The notes under the pieces: generated by a model
Databases searched by the model: none
The model's input: the letters and a program-made list of their open reading frames with translations, nothing else
What the model was told of the DNA's origin: nothing
Made by a program: the position numbers and the translations under genes
DNA from: UBA4408 sp002389785
Lineage (GTDB): Bacteria; Bacteroidota; Bacteroidia; UBA4408
Length of the DNA stretch: 64,000 bases
NCBI GenBank assembly: GCA_035438985.1
Contig: DAORJK010000017.1
Location: 7,742-71,741, forward strand
Direction: 5' to 3'
Shown: in pieces, positions 25,273 to 34,576 of the stretch
How positions within the stretch are numbered: the first letter of the stretch is position 1
How the letters are laid out: the number at the start of each line of letters is the position of its first letter

Positions 25273-26538
25273 ATGAAAAAGCTACTTTTTTTAATCTGCC
25301 TGCTTTCTGTTTCATTTAGCAATGCGCAAATGTTAACCTGGCAACAAGTTTTAGTTCCAACAACCAAGAATTTAAATTGCATAGAGTTTCCTACCCCGCA
25401 AGTTGGTTACATTGGTGGCGCCGATAGTTTACTACTTAAAACAATTGACGGAGGATTGACTTGGAATGCTGTACCTTTTAATGGGATTTCTTTTTTACCC
25501 GGAGGAGATGACTTTTTAAAATTGGATTTTGTTAGCGCTAACATTGGTTATGCCACAGTAGGTCCTTATTCGGGTATTTACCAAACAGTTGACGGTGGCT
25601 TAAATTGGACTGGTTTGAGTACTACACTTTGTTTCAATCAAGGCTTATTTTTTACGGCTGATGGGGAAGGATTTGTTGGAGGATCCGGTTGTTTCCAAGG
25701 AGAACGAATGATACGTTTTTCATCAGGAACACCCACACAAGCAACAATTAATACTCCATCATGGTCGGCTTCGGATATGGTGGTTGACATTGATTTTAGC
25801 ACTGGTGCTTCTTTTTCGCTTGGATTAGCTGTTAGCTCCGGAGGTCGAATACTTCGTTCAATTGATGGTGGACTCAATTGGGACACGCTTCCTTCTCCAC
25901 TTGGTAATGCTGTTCCGTTAACATCCATTACCATTGTCGATACTAATTTAGCCTATGTAGGATACAACAATGGTAGCTCAGGTTTAGGACTTTTAATCTC
26001 CATCGACGGTGGCTTAACTTGGACAATGGATCTAAATTCAGCAACATTCTTCTATCCAATTTTTCATGAATTGCATACAACCTCTGCTAGTAAAACCTTT
26101 GCCGGTGCTCAAAGTATTTCATCAAATACGGGCTTGATCATGGAATCTACCAATACAGGTTGGTGGAATATGTACACTATGAATGAAGCAATTTATAGTA
26201 TTACTTCTGTGAATGATACGATGATATGGGCGGCAGGTAAAAATGGCTATTTAGTAAAAACAGTTGATCCAAATTCAGTTTCAATAAGTACTATTCATGT
26301 AGAAGAACCGGTAAAACTGTTTCCAAATCCCACAAGCGATTTCTTAACGATACAATTACTAAATGAAGCTGTAGCTAATGAGTTCATTATCGAAATCTAT
26401 TCAGTGGAAGGTAAATTAATCAAAAAAGGAGAAGTTGGAAAAAGCACAATTCAAGTTTCAGATCTTGCTCCTGGAGATTACTATGCTAAAGTCATACATA
26501 ACTCAGGCATATCGATTTCTAAATTTGTAAAACTATGA
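25273..26538 (+). CDS. T9SS-exported YCF48/BNR propeller protein
   Basis: A 421-residue secreted protein: signal peptide 1-18 (ends SNAQ), then a beta propeller of YCF48/BNR blades marked by TIDGGLTWNAV, TVDGGLNWTGL, SIDGGLNWDTL and SIDGGLTWTMD, and a type A T9SS sorting domain (about 345-421) starting KLFPNPTSDFLTI and ending ISISKFVKL. The propeller is like that in the large protein at 4840-9246. Exported across the outer membrane by T9SS; ligand unknown. Encoded after an AraC regulator. Confidence 0.88.
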   Translation: MKKLLFLICLLSVSFSNAQMLTWQQVLVPTTKNLNCIEFPTPQVGYIGGADSLLLKTIDGGLTWNAVPFNGISFLPGGDDFLKLDFVSANIGYATVGPYSGIYQTVDGGLNWTGLSTTLCFNQGLFFTADGEGFVGGSGCFQGERMIRFSSGTPTQATINTPSWSASDMVVDIDFSTGASFSLGLAVSSGGRILRSIDGGLNWDTLPSPLGNAVPLTSITIVDTNLAYVGYNNGSSGLGLLISIDGGLTWTMDLNSATFFYPIFHELHTTSASKTFAGAQSISSNTGLIMESTNTGWWNMYTMNEAIYSITSVNDTMIWAAGKNGYLVKTVDPNSVSISTIHVEEPVKLFPNPTSDFLTIQLLNEAVANEFIIEIYSVEGKLIKKGEVGKSTIQVSDLAPGDYYAKVIHNSGISISKFVKL

Positions 26539-26785
26539 TCTTTTTTTGGGATGTAATTCTGGATACAAGGGTGCAAAATCGAGGTTGGATAAGTTACTGG
26601 TAAGTAGGTTCAAGATGAAAAAGTAGTTGCATACTGAATACTATCCATCTTCAAGTAAATGAATTTTGTTTTCCAACATTAATAAGAAGTTGGCTGAAGA
26701 CTTTTATACTTGCACACAACATTTATTTTGAAATATTGTAAGGTTTTCATACTTATTCCTGAACTAGTATAATTATAAAAATACC

Positions 26786-27199
26786 ATGTATCAAAGAATT
26801 GCCCACATTGCTTTACTCGTTGACGACTATGATGCCGCTATAGAGTTTTACACCCAAAAACTTGAATTTTATATAGTAGAAGACACTTATTTAAGCGAAG
26901 ACAAAAGGTGGGTGATGCTTGCACCTAAAGGGGCCAAAGAGTGCTGTTTGTTATTAGCAAAAGCTTCAAATGAAGAACAAGCCAGGGTTGTTGGTAATCA
27001 GTCGGGAGGAAGAGTTTTTTTGTTCCTGTATACAGATGACTTTTGGCGCGATTACGAAAAAATGAAAAGGAGAGAAGTCAAATTTGTTAGACCACCGCAA
27101 GATTTTGACTATGGAACAGTAGCTGTTTTTGAGGATTTATATGGAAATAAGTGGGACTTAATTGAACCTAACGAAAAGAATAAAGGGTTAAAAAATTGA
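26786..27199 (+). CDS. VOC-family (glyoxalase/dioxygenase-like) protein
   Basis: A 137-residue protein with the beta-alpha-beta-beta-beta module duplicated: HIALLVDDYDAAIEFYTQKL (about 6-25) begins the first half, and DFDYGTVAVFEDLYGNKWDLIE (about 109-130) ends the second. His6 and Glu130 are plausible metal ligands. Members include glyoxalase I, fosfomycin-resistance proteins and bleomycin-binding proteins; the substrate here is unknown. Stand-alone gene with about 250 bases of plain intergenic sequence before it. Confidence 0.85.
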   Translation: MYQRIAHIALLVDDYDAAIEFYTQKLEFYIVEDTYLSEDKRWVMLAPKGAKECCLLLAKASNEEQARVVGNQSGGRVFLFLYTDDFWRDYEKMKRREVKFVRPPQDFDYGTVAVFEDLYGNKWDLIEPNEKNKGLKN

Positions 27200-27428
27200 C
27201 AGTTCAGAAATACTTTAAAGAATGTGCTACCTAAAAATGGAAGGAGCGTACTTTGCATTGTTGCTTCAAAATTGGAAATGCTGTTCAACCATTGTTGTTT
27301 GAAGTATGCAACAACCTGAAAGTAGATGGAGAACTTTATAAACAAAGTTTAATACACAAGAAAAATTCTATTCGCTAATACGTCTACTTCTATCGATAGC
27401 TCAATATAGTGCAACAGTTATTTTAAGA
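27200..27428. other. Intergenic stretch before the DUF1801 gene, no gene seen
   Basis: About 320 bases separate the VOC and DUF1801 genes. Apart from the promoter at 27429-27460 I see no frame, hairpin or repeat to support. Confidence 0.5.
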
Positions 27429-27460
27429 TTTGGCAAACTGTTTTCATACAATTAAATTTG
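27429..27460 (+). promoter_or_regulatory. Predicted promoter of the DUF1801 gene
   Basis: TTTG at 27429-27432 and TAAATTTG at 27453-27460 with a 20-base spacer, a near-perfect Bacteroidota promoter, 59 bases before the ATG at 27520. Confidence 0.6.
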
Positions 27461-27519
27461 TATTCAGGTCAATATTTAATTTGTAACTACGTAGATCAAT
27501 TCAATAAATTTATTAAACG

Positions 27520-27975
27520 ATGAAGGCCACAGGAAAAACAGTAAACGAAATTTTAACCTCAGTTCCTGCTGATAGAGCAGAAGCTTTTAATAAATTACAT
27601 GATGTAATTATAAAAAACCTTCCCAAGGGATTTGAAGCAGCTATTAGTTATGGTGGATTGGGTTATGTTGTTCCACATACAATTTATCCTTCAGGATACC
27701 ATTGCAAACCAAGCGAACCTTTGCCGTTTGCCGCAATTGCTTCACAAAAAAATAGCATTAATTTTTACCACATGGGCATTTATGCTGATCCTGAATTGTT
27801 AAACTGGTTCGTAGCAGAATATCCAAAGCACACCAAGCAAAAATTAGACATGGGTAAAAGTTGCATACGCTTCAAAAAATTTGATGATATTCCTTACAAA
27901 CTCATTGGTGATTTAATGAAAAAGATGAGTGTAAAAATGTGGATTAGCATGTATGAATCAGCACTTAAAAAATAA
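27520..27975 (+). CDS. DUF1801-domain protein
   Basis: A 151-residue soluble protein with the DUF1801 plan: an N-terminal helix (ILTSVPADRAEAFNKLHDVI), the core strand pattern EAAISYGGLGYVVP, an INFYHMGIYADPELL segment and the C-terminal GKSCIRFKKFDDIPYKLI. This family includes small iron-related and YdhG-like proteins but has no defined activity. It ends 15 bases from the convergent MocR gene. Confidence 0.85.
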   Translation: MKATGKTVNEILTSVPADRAEAFNKLHDVIIKNLPKGFEAAISYGGLGYVVPHTIYPSGYHCKPSEPLPFAAIASQKNSINFYHMGIYADPELLNWFVAEYPKHTKQKLDMGKSCIRFKKFDDIPYKLIGDLMKKMSVKMWISMYESALKK

Positions 27976-27990
27976 TTCATCACAAGTCAA

Positions 27991-29406
27991 TTACCTGTTT
28001 GCAGCTAACTTACCTAACAACTTCAAAGCTCCTTCTACTTTTTCGCTCCACACCAGTCCGCAATTTAATTTTAAACAATTGTTGTATTGATTTTGTAAAG
28101 TAAACAAACGTCCCGGTGCTATGCTAATTTGGTGAGCCATTGCAGTATTGTAAAGATCAATCGTATTAACGCTTTTGTTTAACTCTACCCATAAATGTAA
28201 ACCCCCTTGCGGAATAGTAACTTTTGTATCATCCGGAAAGTATTCACTAATGCAACGTAAAAACTGCAATGAATTTCGATGCAAAGTTTGCCTTAATTTT
28301 CGCAAGTGATTTTCATAGCGGTCATTTTCTAAAAAGCTTCCCACAGCTTCATGGGTAATTGAGCTGGTGTAAAGCGAATGGTAGTATTTGGTGCGTGAAA
28401 CTTTTTCTTTGAACTTACCCGGAACTAGCCAACCTACCCGATAGCCCGGTGCCAGTGTTTTTGAAAAGGAGCTGCACAAAAGTACCAAGCCACTTTCATC
28501 ATAGGTTTTGCAGCAGCTGGGACGATGTTTTCCAAAATACAAATCCCCAAATAAATCGTCTTCAATCAAGGGAACGTTGTGCTTTTCCATTAATTTAACA
28601 ACAGCCTTTTTATTATCATCGGGCATGCAGCTGCCTAAAGGATTACTGAAATTACTAACCAATAAACACAATTTTACTTTTTTTGTTTCCAATGCTTTTT
28701 TTAATGCATCTACTTCAATTCCGGTAATTGGATTGGTAGGTAACTCTAGCACTTTTAATCCAAGACTTTTTGCCAAATGCAAAATTCCAAAGTACACCGG
28801 ACTCTCAACGGCAATAGTATCGCCACGTTGGGCTAAGGTAAGCATGCAAAAGGAAAGCGAATCTTGGCTACCTGAAGTGGTAATAATATCGTCGGCATTT
28901 AATTTTCCTCCCCACATCAAAGAGCGAATTGCAATTTGTTTTTTCAAATTTTGATTGCCGTACTTGTCATAACTTAATCCTCCGCCTTGCAGGGAGCGTG
29001 TAGCATTCACTATGGCTTTGTTCATTTTTGCAACTGGCAACAATTCAATAGCGGGCACACCGGTTGATAGCTCAATTTTAGCCTTGCTTATATTTTGTGA
29101 AACAGTAAAAATAATTTCTTCGGTACCATCATCAATTTTAGCAACAATGGGCTTACTGGTTTGAGGAACATTTTTAAAATGTTTATGGGCATAAGAAACA
29201 TAATAACCCGACTGAGGGCGTGATTCAATTAATCCGCGGCATTCCAATTCAAAATACGCTTGTTGAGCAGTGCTGATACTAACTCCTTTTTCAAGTGCCA
29301 CTGTTCTTAAGGAGGGCAATTTATCACCAATTTTAAGAACATCACTTTTGATTTGATGTTCAACATTATTCGCAAGCTGTAAATAAAGCAATTCGTTTTT
29401 ATTCAT
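27991..29406 (-). CDS. MocR-type regulator (GntR winged helix fused to aminotransferase fold)
   Basis: A 471-residue protein. Residues about 1-75 are a GntR winged helix-turn-helix (KLPSLRTVALEKGVSISTAQ), and residues about 110-471 a fold-type I aminotransferase domain with the PLP site SSFSKTLAPGYRVGWLVPG. MocR proteins use PLP or its adducts as effector, as in PdxR or GabR. It is divergent from a PPOX-family flavin-binding protein gene, and the 116-base gap holds palindromes that are candidate operators. Regulation of vitamin B6 metabolism or of the neighbour is inference from the family and position. Confidence 0.9.
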   Translation of the reverse strand: MNKNELLYLQLANNVEHQIKSDVLKIGDKLPSLRTVALEKGVSISTAQQAYFELECRGLIESRPQSGYYVSYAHKHFKNVPQTSKPIVAKIDDGTEEIIFTVSQNISKAKIELSTGVPAIELLPVAKMNKAIVNATRSLQGGGLSYDKYGNQNLKKQIAIRSLMWGGKLNADDIITTSGSQDSLSFCMLTLAQRGDTIAVESPVYFGILHLAKSLGLKVLELPTNPITGIEVDALKKALETKKVKLCLLVSNFSNPLGSCMPDDNKKAVVKLMEKHNVPLIEDDLFGDLYFGKHRPSCCKTYDESGLVLLCSSFSKTLAPGYRVGWLVPGKFKEKVSRTKYYHSLYTSSITHEAVGSFLENDRYENHLRKLRQTLHRNSLQFLRCISEYFPDDTKVTIPQGGLHLWVELNKSVNTIDLYNTAMAHQISIAPGRLFTLQNQYNNCLKLNCGLVWSEKVEGALKLLGKLAANR

Positions 29407-29435
29407 TTGGTAAAAATAACTGTACTGGTCATATT

Positions 29436-29449
29436 ATACAAATTTGTAT
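29436..29449. promoter_or_regulatory. Perfect 14-bp palindrome, candidate operator
   Basis: ATACAAATTTGTAT is its own reverse complement and lies 30 bases from the MocR start, in the divergent gap. It may bind the MocR dimer or another regulator. Confidence 0.45.
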
Positions 29450-29469
29450 CTGTGTTAACTGTCTTGATT

Positions 29470-29485
29470 GCTACACTTTTGTAGC
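29470..29485. promoter_or_regulatory. Inverted repeat GCTACA-CTTT-TGTAGC, candidate operator
   Basis: Six-base arms separated by four bases, 38 bases before the PPOX start at 29523. With the palindrome at 29436 it gives two symmetric sites about 35 bases apart, roughly three helical turns. Confidence 0.45.
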
Positions 29486-29522
29486 GTGAGTTGTGAAATC
29501 TAATAGTTAAAAATTTAATTCT

Positions 29523-30161
29523 ATGGAGTTTAATAAAGTAGTAAGAGGAGCGAAACGCGAAATGAACAATGAAGAAAGTGTGTATGCAATTTTGGATGCA
29601 GGTTTTATGTGCCATGTTGCATTTCAACATCAAGGACAAGCCATGATAATTCCTACAGCTTATGGTAGGGAAGGAGACAATTTATATATACATGGTTCAA
29701 CAAAGAATTTTATGCTCAATCAAATTTTGGATGGACAAAGCATCTGTATTAGTGTTACGCATTTAGATGGAATTGTATTGGCTAAAAGTCTGTTTCATAC
29801 ATCGGTTAATTATCGCTCAACTGTATTGTTCGGTAAAGCTGTGTTGGTGGAAGATGAAGAGGAAAGAATGGATGGATTGAAAAGTATTACAGAAAATATT
29901 GTGAAGGGAAGATGGAATGAGGTAGAGGTTGGTGATGAAAACCAATTGAAAGCTACGATGATAATTAAATTCACTATTGATTCTGCATCTGCGAAAATTA
30001 GAAACGAAGGTCCCGTCGGAGATGATTCAATACTTAATGAGGTGTGGAGTGGGCATATTCCGCTTGCGTTGAAAGCAGCGCAGCCGATACAAGATAAGAA
30101 GTTTGGAGTAGTATTAGAGATGAGTAAATCGGTGAAAAATTATTATGAAAAGCATAAGTAG
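29523..30161 (+). CDS. Pyridoxamine 5'-phosphate oxidase-family flavin-binding protein
   Basis: A 212-residue soluble protein with a split-barrel flavin-binding fold: the opening NNEESVYAILDAGFMCHVAF, the strand MIIPTAYGREGDNLYIHGS, and VNYRSTVLFGKA typical of the NimA/PPOX-like group. It probably binds FMN and could act on small amines, nitroimidazoles or haem-like molecules; true PdxH activity is unlikely because the substrate Arg/His pattern is not evident. Divergent from a MocR regulator that likely controls it. Followed after 18 bases by a racemase gene, perhaps in one transcript. Confidence 0.85.
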   Translation: MEFNKVVRGAKREMNNEESVYAILDAGFMCHVAFQHQGQAMIIPTAYGREGDNLYIHGSTKNFMLNQILDGQSICISVTHLDGIVLAKSLFHTSVNYRSTVLFGKAVLVEDEEERMDGLKSITENIVKGRWNEVEVGDENQLKATMIIKFTIDSASAKIRNEGPVGDDSILNEVWSGHIPLALKAAQPIQDKKFGVVLEMSKSVKNYYEKHK

Positions 30162-30179
30162 GCAATCTAAAATAAAGGC

Positions 30180-30878
30180 ATGAAAACCTTAGGTCTAATT
30201 GGTGGAATCAGTTACCATTCCACGGCAACTTATTATACGTTAATAAATAAGCAAGTTAGTGAATTAGCAGGAGCTAATCATGCTGCAAAACTAGTGCTGT
30301 ATTCAGTGAACTATAACGATTTTAAGCTATTGCAAAGCAATAACGACTGGAAGACAATTGCCACTATGCTTAGCGAAATTGCCATCAAACTTCAAAATGC
30401 AGGTGCGGATTGCATTGTACTTTGTTGCAATACCGCACACAAAATTGCTGCTGAAATAAAGGCTAAAATTAACATACCTTTCTTGCACATAGCTGATGAA
30501 ACCGCCAAGGAAGTCGCCAAGCACAATATGAAAAAGGTAGCATTGCTCGGTACAAAGTTTATTATGGAAGATCCTTTTTTTAGTACTTGCTTAGGCAATT
30601 ATGGAATTGATACCATACTACCCGGTAAAGATGAACAAGAAGTAATACATAATACAATATTAAATGAACTGGCTAAAGGTTTTTTATCAGATGAATCAAG
30701 GAATAAAATTCGAAGTATTATTCAAAATTTAAAAGAAAGTGGAGCAGAAGCAGTAATCTTGGGATGCACTGAATTGGGATTGTTTCTGCACGAAGCTGAG
30801 TGCGAAGTAAAATTTTTCGATACACTGAATATTCATGCTAAAGCAGCAGCCGATTTTGCACTTAGTACTACTGATTAG
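30180..30878 (+). CDS. Aspartate/glutamate racemase-family protein
   Basis: A 232-residue enzyme of the PLP-independent racemase family. The two catalytic cysteines are visible: Cys83 in CCNTAHK and Cys196 in GCTELGL. The start MKTLGLIGGISYHSTATYY is typical of the YgeA/RacX branch. It racemises an amino acid (Asp, Glu or broader). Eighteen bases after the PPOX gene, so both may be controlled by the MocR regulator. A hairpin with a T-run follows at 30896. Confidence 0.88.
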   Translation: MKTLGLIGGISYHSTATYYTLINKQVSELAGANHAAKLVLYSVNYNDFKLLQSNNDWKTIATMLSEIAIKLQNAGADCIVLCCNTAHKIAAEIKAKINIPFLHIADETAKEVAKHNMKKVALLGTKFIMEDPFFSTCLGNYGIDTILPGKDEQEVIHNTILNELAKGFLSDESRNKIRSIIQNLKESGAEAVILGCTELGLFLHEAECEVKFFDTLNIHAKAAADFALSTTD

Positions 30879-30895
30879 AAAAGTTTTACCAAGTT

Positions 30896-30934
30896 GTAAG
30901 TTTCCGATATAGATTTTCTAACTTACTGTTTTTA
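30896..30934 (+). terminator. Predicted terminator after the racemase gene
   Basis: GTAAGTT (30896-30902) and AACTTAC (30920-30926) pair over seven bases with a long loop and are followed by TGTTTTTA. Moderate support because of the 17-base loop. Confidence 0.4.
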
Positions 30935-31060
30935 CTCACCCGTTTTAGTTAGTGGAATAGTCAAGCAATAGGTTAGATTCAAAAGCAAAGTGAGCAGCAA
31001 AATGAACCTGTTATATCAAAAAAAATAAAGAGTTTTCAAACTATAATTAAGATACTAAGG

Positions 31061-31567
31061 ATGCAATCAAAGTACACATATCGTGAAGGAAATTTAAATG
31101 ACTTAACGCGAATTAAGGAGTTAACCTTGCTTGCTTATCTGAAATATAAAAACGAAATTTCTAAGGAGAGTAAAGCTACCTGGATTGCAAATCTTGGTAA
31201 TGAAAATACTTACTTAGAACTTTTAAAGAGCGCTTCAAGTTTTATCTGTGAGTACGAACACAAAATTATTGGAAGTGCCTTTCTAATTCCGAACGGCAAT
31301 CCTTATAAATGGTTTCAAGCTGATTGGACTTACATCAGGATGCTTGCAGTTCATCCGGATTTTGAAGGCAAGGGAATTGGTAAAAAGTTAACACAACTAT
31401 GCATAGATAAAGCAATTGAAAATGATGAGAAATGTATTGCTTTACACACTTCTGAATTTCAACATGCAGCAAGACACATTTATGAAAGCATGGGTTTTGT
31501 AAGAATAAAAGAGCTCGGATTAATTTTTGGTAAACACTACTATTTGTATACACTTCAATTGAAATAA
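31061..31567 (+). CDS. GNAT-family N-acetyltransferase
   Basis: A 168-residue acetyltransferase. The acetyl-CoA binding motif A is visible as RMLAVHPDFEGKGIGKKLTQ (about 97-116: V-x-P-x-x-x-G-x-G-I-G), followed by CIALHTSEFQHAARHIYESMGF. Substrate not deducible. Two bases separate it from the next GNAT gene, so the pair is cotranscribed and perhaps a tandem duplication. Confidence 0.85.
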   Translation: MQSKYTYREGNLNDLTRIKELTLLAYLKYKNEISKESKATWIANLGNENTYLELLKSASSFICEYEHKIIGSAFLIPNGNPYKWFQADWTYIRMLAVHPDFEGKGIGKKLTQLCIDKAIENDEKCIALHTSEFQHAARHIYESMGFVRIKELGLIFGKHYYLYTLQLK

Positions 31568-31569
31568 CT

Positions 31570-32040
31570 ATGAACTTTAATTACTGTAAGGCCACATTAG
31601 CTGATGTTGAAACTTTGGTGGAAAAAAGAATTTTATTTTCACTTGAATTAGCCGGGGAGCAAAGTGAAGAAGCTATTCAATTTTTGAGAAAACAAATGAC
31701 CAACTATTTTTCGAGATCAATAGTTGATCACAGCTCTATTTCAATCATTGCAAAAGACCAGGATATTGTCGCAGGTATTGGCTCTATTCATTTGAGAGAA
31801 ATGCCGGGTAATTTTAAGAATCCATCAGGACGATGGGGCTATATCATGAATATGTATACCATTCCTGAATATAGAAGAAAAGGAATTTGTAGAAACATTT
31901 TGAGAATGTTAGTCGAAGAAGGTAAGAAAATTGGATTAACTGCTTTTGAATTACACGCGACTAAGGAAGGGGAAATGGTATATACACAGGAAGGATTCAT
32001 TCTACACAACGAACCAACTTTAAGATTTTTGATCGGTTAA
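31570..32040 (+). CDS. GNAT-family N-acetyltransferase
   Basis: A 156-residue acetyltransferase starting two bases after the stop of the first GNAT gene. Motif A reads MNMYTIPEYRRKGICRNILR (about 96-115), where the Q/R-x-x-G-x-G/A core is Arg-Arg-Lys-Gly-Ile-Cys; the second Gly is replaced by Cys, a tolerated variation in some GNATs. Substrate unknown. Sequence similarity to the neighbour is low, so a recent duplication is unlikely. Confidence 0.85.
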   Translation: MNFNYCKATLADVETLVEKRILFSLELAGEQSEEAIQFLRKQMTNYFSRSIVDHSSISIIAKDQDIVAGIGSIHLREMPGNFKNPSGRWGYIMNMYTIPEYRRKGICRNILRMLVEEGKKIGLTAFELHATKEGEMVYTQEGFILHNEPTLRFLIG

Positions 32041-32455
32041 ATTAGAAAGCTCATGCGCAATTTTATTGCAATAACATATACTGCACCAAGTTCAAACGAG
32101 AATTAGTTTAAATCATGATAGTTGTAGCTTTTGTAGATTTATTAGGTGCATATTATAAATATCTTAGAATGAAGATTTGTGTATAAATGAATTGGAAAAT
32201 GGTACTACAAATATTTATTTTACTGATGATTGGATAAAGATTTCAAGCTTATGTTTTAAGATATCACCGAATCATTGAACTTAAAAGGATTAGGAGACAG
32301 AATTCTTTTAGGTATTTTGGTAGCGAAGTTCGTAAGCAGGAATATAACTGCAGTAATAAAGATTAATGTTACTGAAGATATGTTGTTTTGAATTTTCAGA
32401 AAGTTATATTGAATTGAGCAAGGAGTTAATAGTTGATAAATTTTAAAATGCTAAT
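32041..32455. other. 415-bp gap without recognisable gene
   Basis: AT-rich sequence with short stop-filled frames only. I found no RNA gene, repeat or convincing pseudogene. Confidence 0.5.
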
Positions 32456-32803
32456 ATGATGTTGAATATTTCATTTCAAAAGATTGATTGGAGTACAATT
32501 GAAAAAGTTGAATATAAAGGAGAAAGTGGCAATGCTTACTGGCAGACTTTGCAATTTGCCGGACTTCGATTGCGAATAGTTGAATATTCTAACAGTTATG
32601 TGGCCGATCATTGGTGCAAAAAAGGCCATATTGTGCATTGTCTTGATGGAGAGTTTATTTCAGAGTTGCAAAACGGTGAAAAAATTAAACTAACGAAAGG
32701 AGAGAGTTACATTGTGTCAGATGATTTGAGTTCACATCGCTCATTAACTCAAAATGGCACAAAGCTGTTGATTATTGACGGTGATTTTTTAAAGAGTAAT
32801 TGA
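32456..32803 (+). CDS. Small cupin protein, DHCW-motif type
   Basis: A 115-residue single-domain cupin. The motif region reads ADHWCKKGHIVHCLDGEF (about 59-76) with the Asp-His-Trp-Cys signature and a second His, the features I associate with the DHCW-motif cupin family. The second cupin strand set is KLTKGESYIVSDDLSSHRS (about 83-101), with His99. Metal binding through His60, His67 and His99 is likely; role unknown. ATG 32456 and 32459 are both possible. Confidence 0.75.
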   Translation: MMLNISFQKIDWSTIEKVEYKGESGNAYWQTLQFAGLRLRIVEYSNSYVADHWCKKGHIVHCLDGEFISELQNGEKIKLTKGESYIVSDDLSSHRSLTQNGTKLLIIDGDFLKSN

Positions 32804-32847
32804 AGTAGTGAATTTATCGTAAACAAAATTTTAAAACCAAAACACGT

Positions 32848-34131
32848 ATGTCTAAAATTAACGTTTCAATTTTAGTTGCCTTATTTGTTTGTTTCACACT
32901 AACTGCTAATTCACAGCAAAAGGAGTTTAATGCTTATTATGATGAACTGCATCAGTTAAATCAGTTTAATGGAAATGTATTGTTTGCAAAGAACAACACT
33001 ATACTTTTTCAAAATTCCTATAACATAACCGGAGTTAATGACAGCTTTAAAGTTGACCCACAAAGTAAATTTATTATTGCTTCTGTTTCCAAAGTGTTTA
33101 TTAAAGTAGCAATACTAAAGTTGGCTGAGTTAGGAAAATTAAATCTCTCAGATAGCTTAGTCAAATTTTTACCCGATTTTCCGAATGCAACTAAAATAAC
33201 CGTTGAACAATTGATGTTACATAAATCGGGACTGCCAAGAGAAATTAGCGATTACGAAAAGTATGATAAGTTGAGTTTAAATCAAGCCATTGATTTAGCT
33301 AAAAAGGAATCATTAGTATTTGAACCCAATACGCAAACCGCCTATTCGAACGTTGGATATTTTTTGCTTCATTACATCATAGAAAAGGCTTCCGGAAAAA
33401 ATTATTTTTTGTTCATGCAAGAGGATGTTTTCAATAAATTAAAATTAGAGAACACCTTTGAATACAATAATGCTGCTGAAAAACGCAATTTTGTTTTTGG
33501 TTTTACAAATGAAAATGCTAAAGTTGAAGCAACCGAAACTAGAACAATAAATCAATTTGAAACCGGAAATATTATCACAACTATAAACGATTTATATAAA
33601 TTTTGCCGGGAAATAATTTCATCAGAATTTATTTCAGATAAGTCAAAGTCAATTTTATTTAAAAATGATAGCATGCTTGTACAGGCAGGTGGTAGAAAGG
33701 GTTATAGAGCCTATTTAAGCATTAATTTAAAAAGCAATACGACCTTTATTTTTCTTTCCAATCAAACGAATATTCCTTTTGATGAGATAGTTAAAGCTAG
33801 TACGAATATATATGAAGGCAAGCCATTTCAACTACCAAAAGTTATCTCGCGAAAGGAGATTGATTTGCCTGCCGAATTCTTAAAAAAGTATGAAGGTATT
33901 TTTGTTTCTAAGGAACACAAATTGCATTATACACTTAAATTAATCGATAAAAATTTGGTTATAATTGAACCCGATGATACACGTACAAAATTGTTTGCTG
34001 AAGATGAAAACAATTTTTTTGACAATCCAAAATCGACCGACAATTATACATTCGTAAAAAACGGAGAGGGCAAAATAACTGCCTTGCAAATAGCTTCTAG
34101 TGGAATGAAGTTTATTTTGCAAAAACAGTAG
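32848..34131 (+). CDS. Serine hydrolase, class C beta-lactamase/penicillin-binding-protein fold
   Basis: A 427-residue secreted protein with a signal peptide (residues 1-22, NSQ cleavage). The catalytic SxxK is SVSK with Ser79 and Lys82; the YxN motif is YSN at 166-168. The third motif, normally H/K-x-G, is not clearly present (AGGRKGYRAY is nearest). A C-terminal domain of about 90 residues (EIDLPAEFLKKYEGIFVSKE onward) is the lipocalin-like tail found in EstB/D-aminopeptidase relatives. More probably an esterase or D-Ala-peptide hydrolase than a true beta-lactamase. Periplasmic. Confidence 0.88.
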   Translation: MSKINVSILVALFVCFTLTANSQQKEFNAYYDELHQLNQFNGNVLFAKNNTILFQNSYNITGVNDSFKVDPQSKFIIASVSKVFIKVAILKLAELGKLNLSDSLVKFLPDFPNATKITVEQLMLHKSGLPREISDYEKYDKLSLNQAIDLAKKESLVFEPNTQTAYSNVGYFLLHYIIEKASGKNYFLFMQEDVFNKLKLENTFEYNNAAEKRNFVFGFTNENAKVEATETRTINQFETGNIITTINDLYKFCREIISSEFISDKSKSILFKNDSMLVQAGGRKGYRAYLSINLKSNTTFIFLSNQTNIPFDEIVKASTNIYEGKPFQLPKVISRKEIDLPAEFLKKYEGIFVSKEHKLHYTLKLIDKNLVIIEPDDTRTKLFAEDENNFFDNPKSTDNYTFVKNGEGKITALQIASSGMKFILQKQ

Positions 34132-34576
34132 TTCGAAAATTGCTAGCATGTACTTTAGATTTTAATCCAACTTTTTAGTTGAAAAATCAGCAATCCTTCA
34201 GCAACAAATCAGGCAATAAAGCTTCAAAGCAGACTATATGAATATTCTTTCAATGCAAGCTTATAACATTGCAGAAGTCTTACTAAGTTAGCTACAATCC
34301 TTTTATCTAAGGACCACTTTCATGATGATGGTTCTTCGCAAAATTATTTTGAAAGTATATCACCTACTGATTTTAAGTTCAAAAATGAGCAAGGTCTTGC
34401 AATGCAAGACAATATACTTACAAGATTTATAGGTTTAAGGTTGAATTATAAGCTATGCAAGCATTGCCTTGGAAGTAACCGACTACCCATCTTAGTTTTT
34501 AATTGGCCGAAAATGTCTAAGTATTGGCTGTTTGATTGAATATTATTTTGCAACTTTTACAAAAAATTAATACAGC
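34132..34576. other. 445-bp gap without recognisable gene
   Basis: No frame longer than a few dozen codons, no repeat and no hairpin with T-run was found. It precedes the GlxA-type operon and should hold its promoter, but no clean TAnnTTTG box is visible. Confidence 0.5.

Noticed and set aside
28508..28954. 148-codon plus-strand ORF
   Set aside because: Antisense to the MocR aminotransferase domain; no signature of its own.
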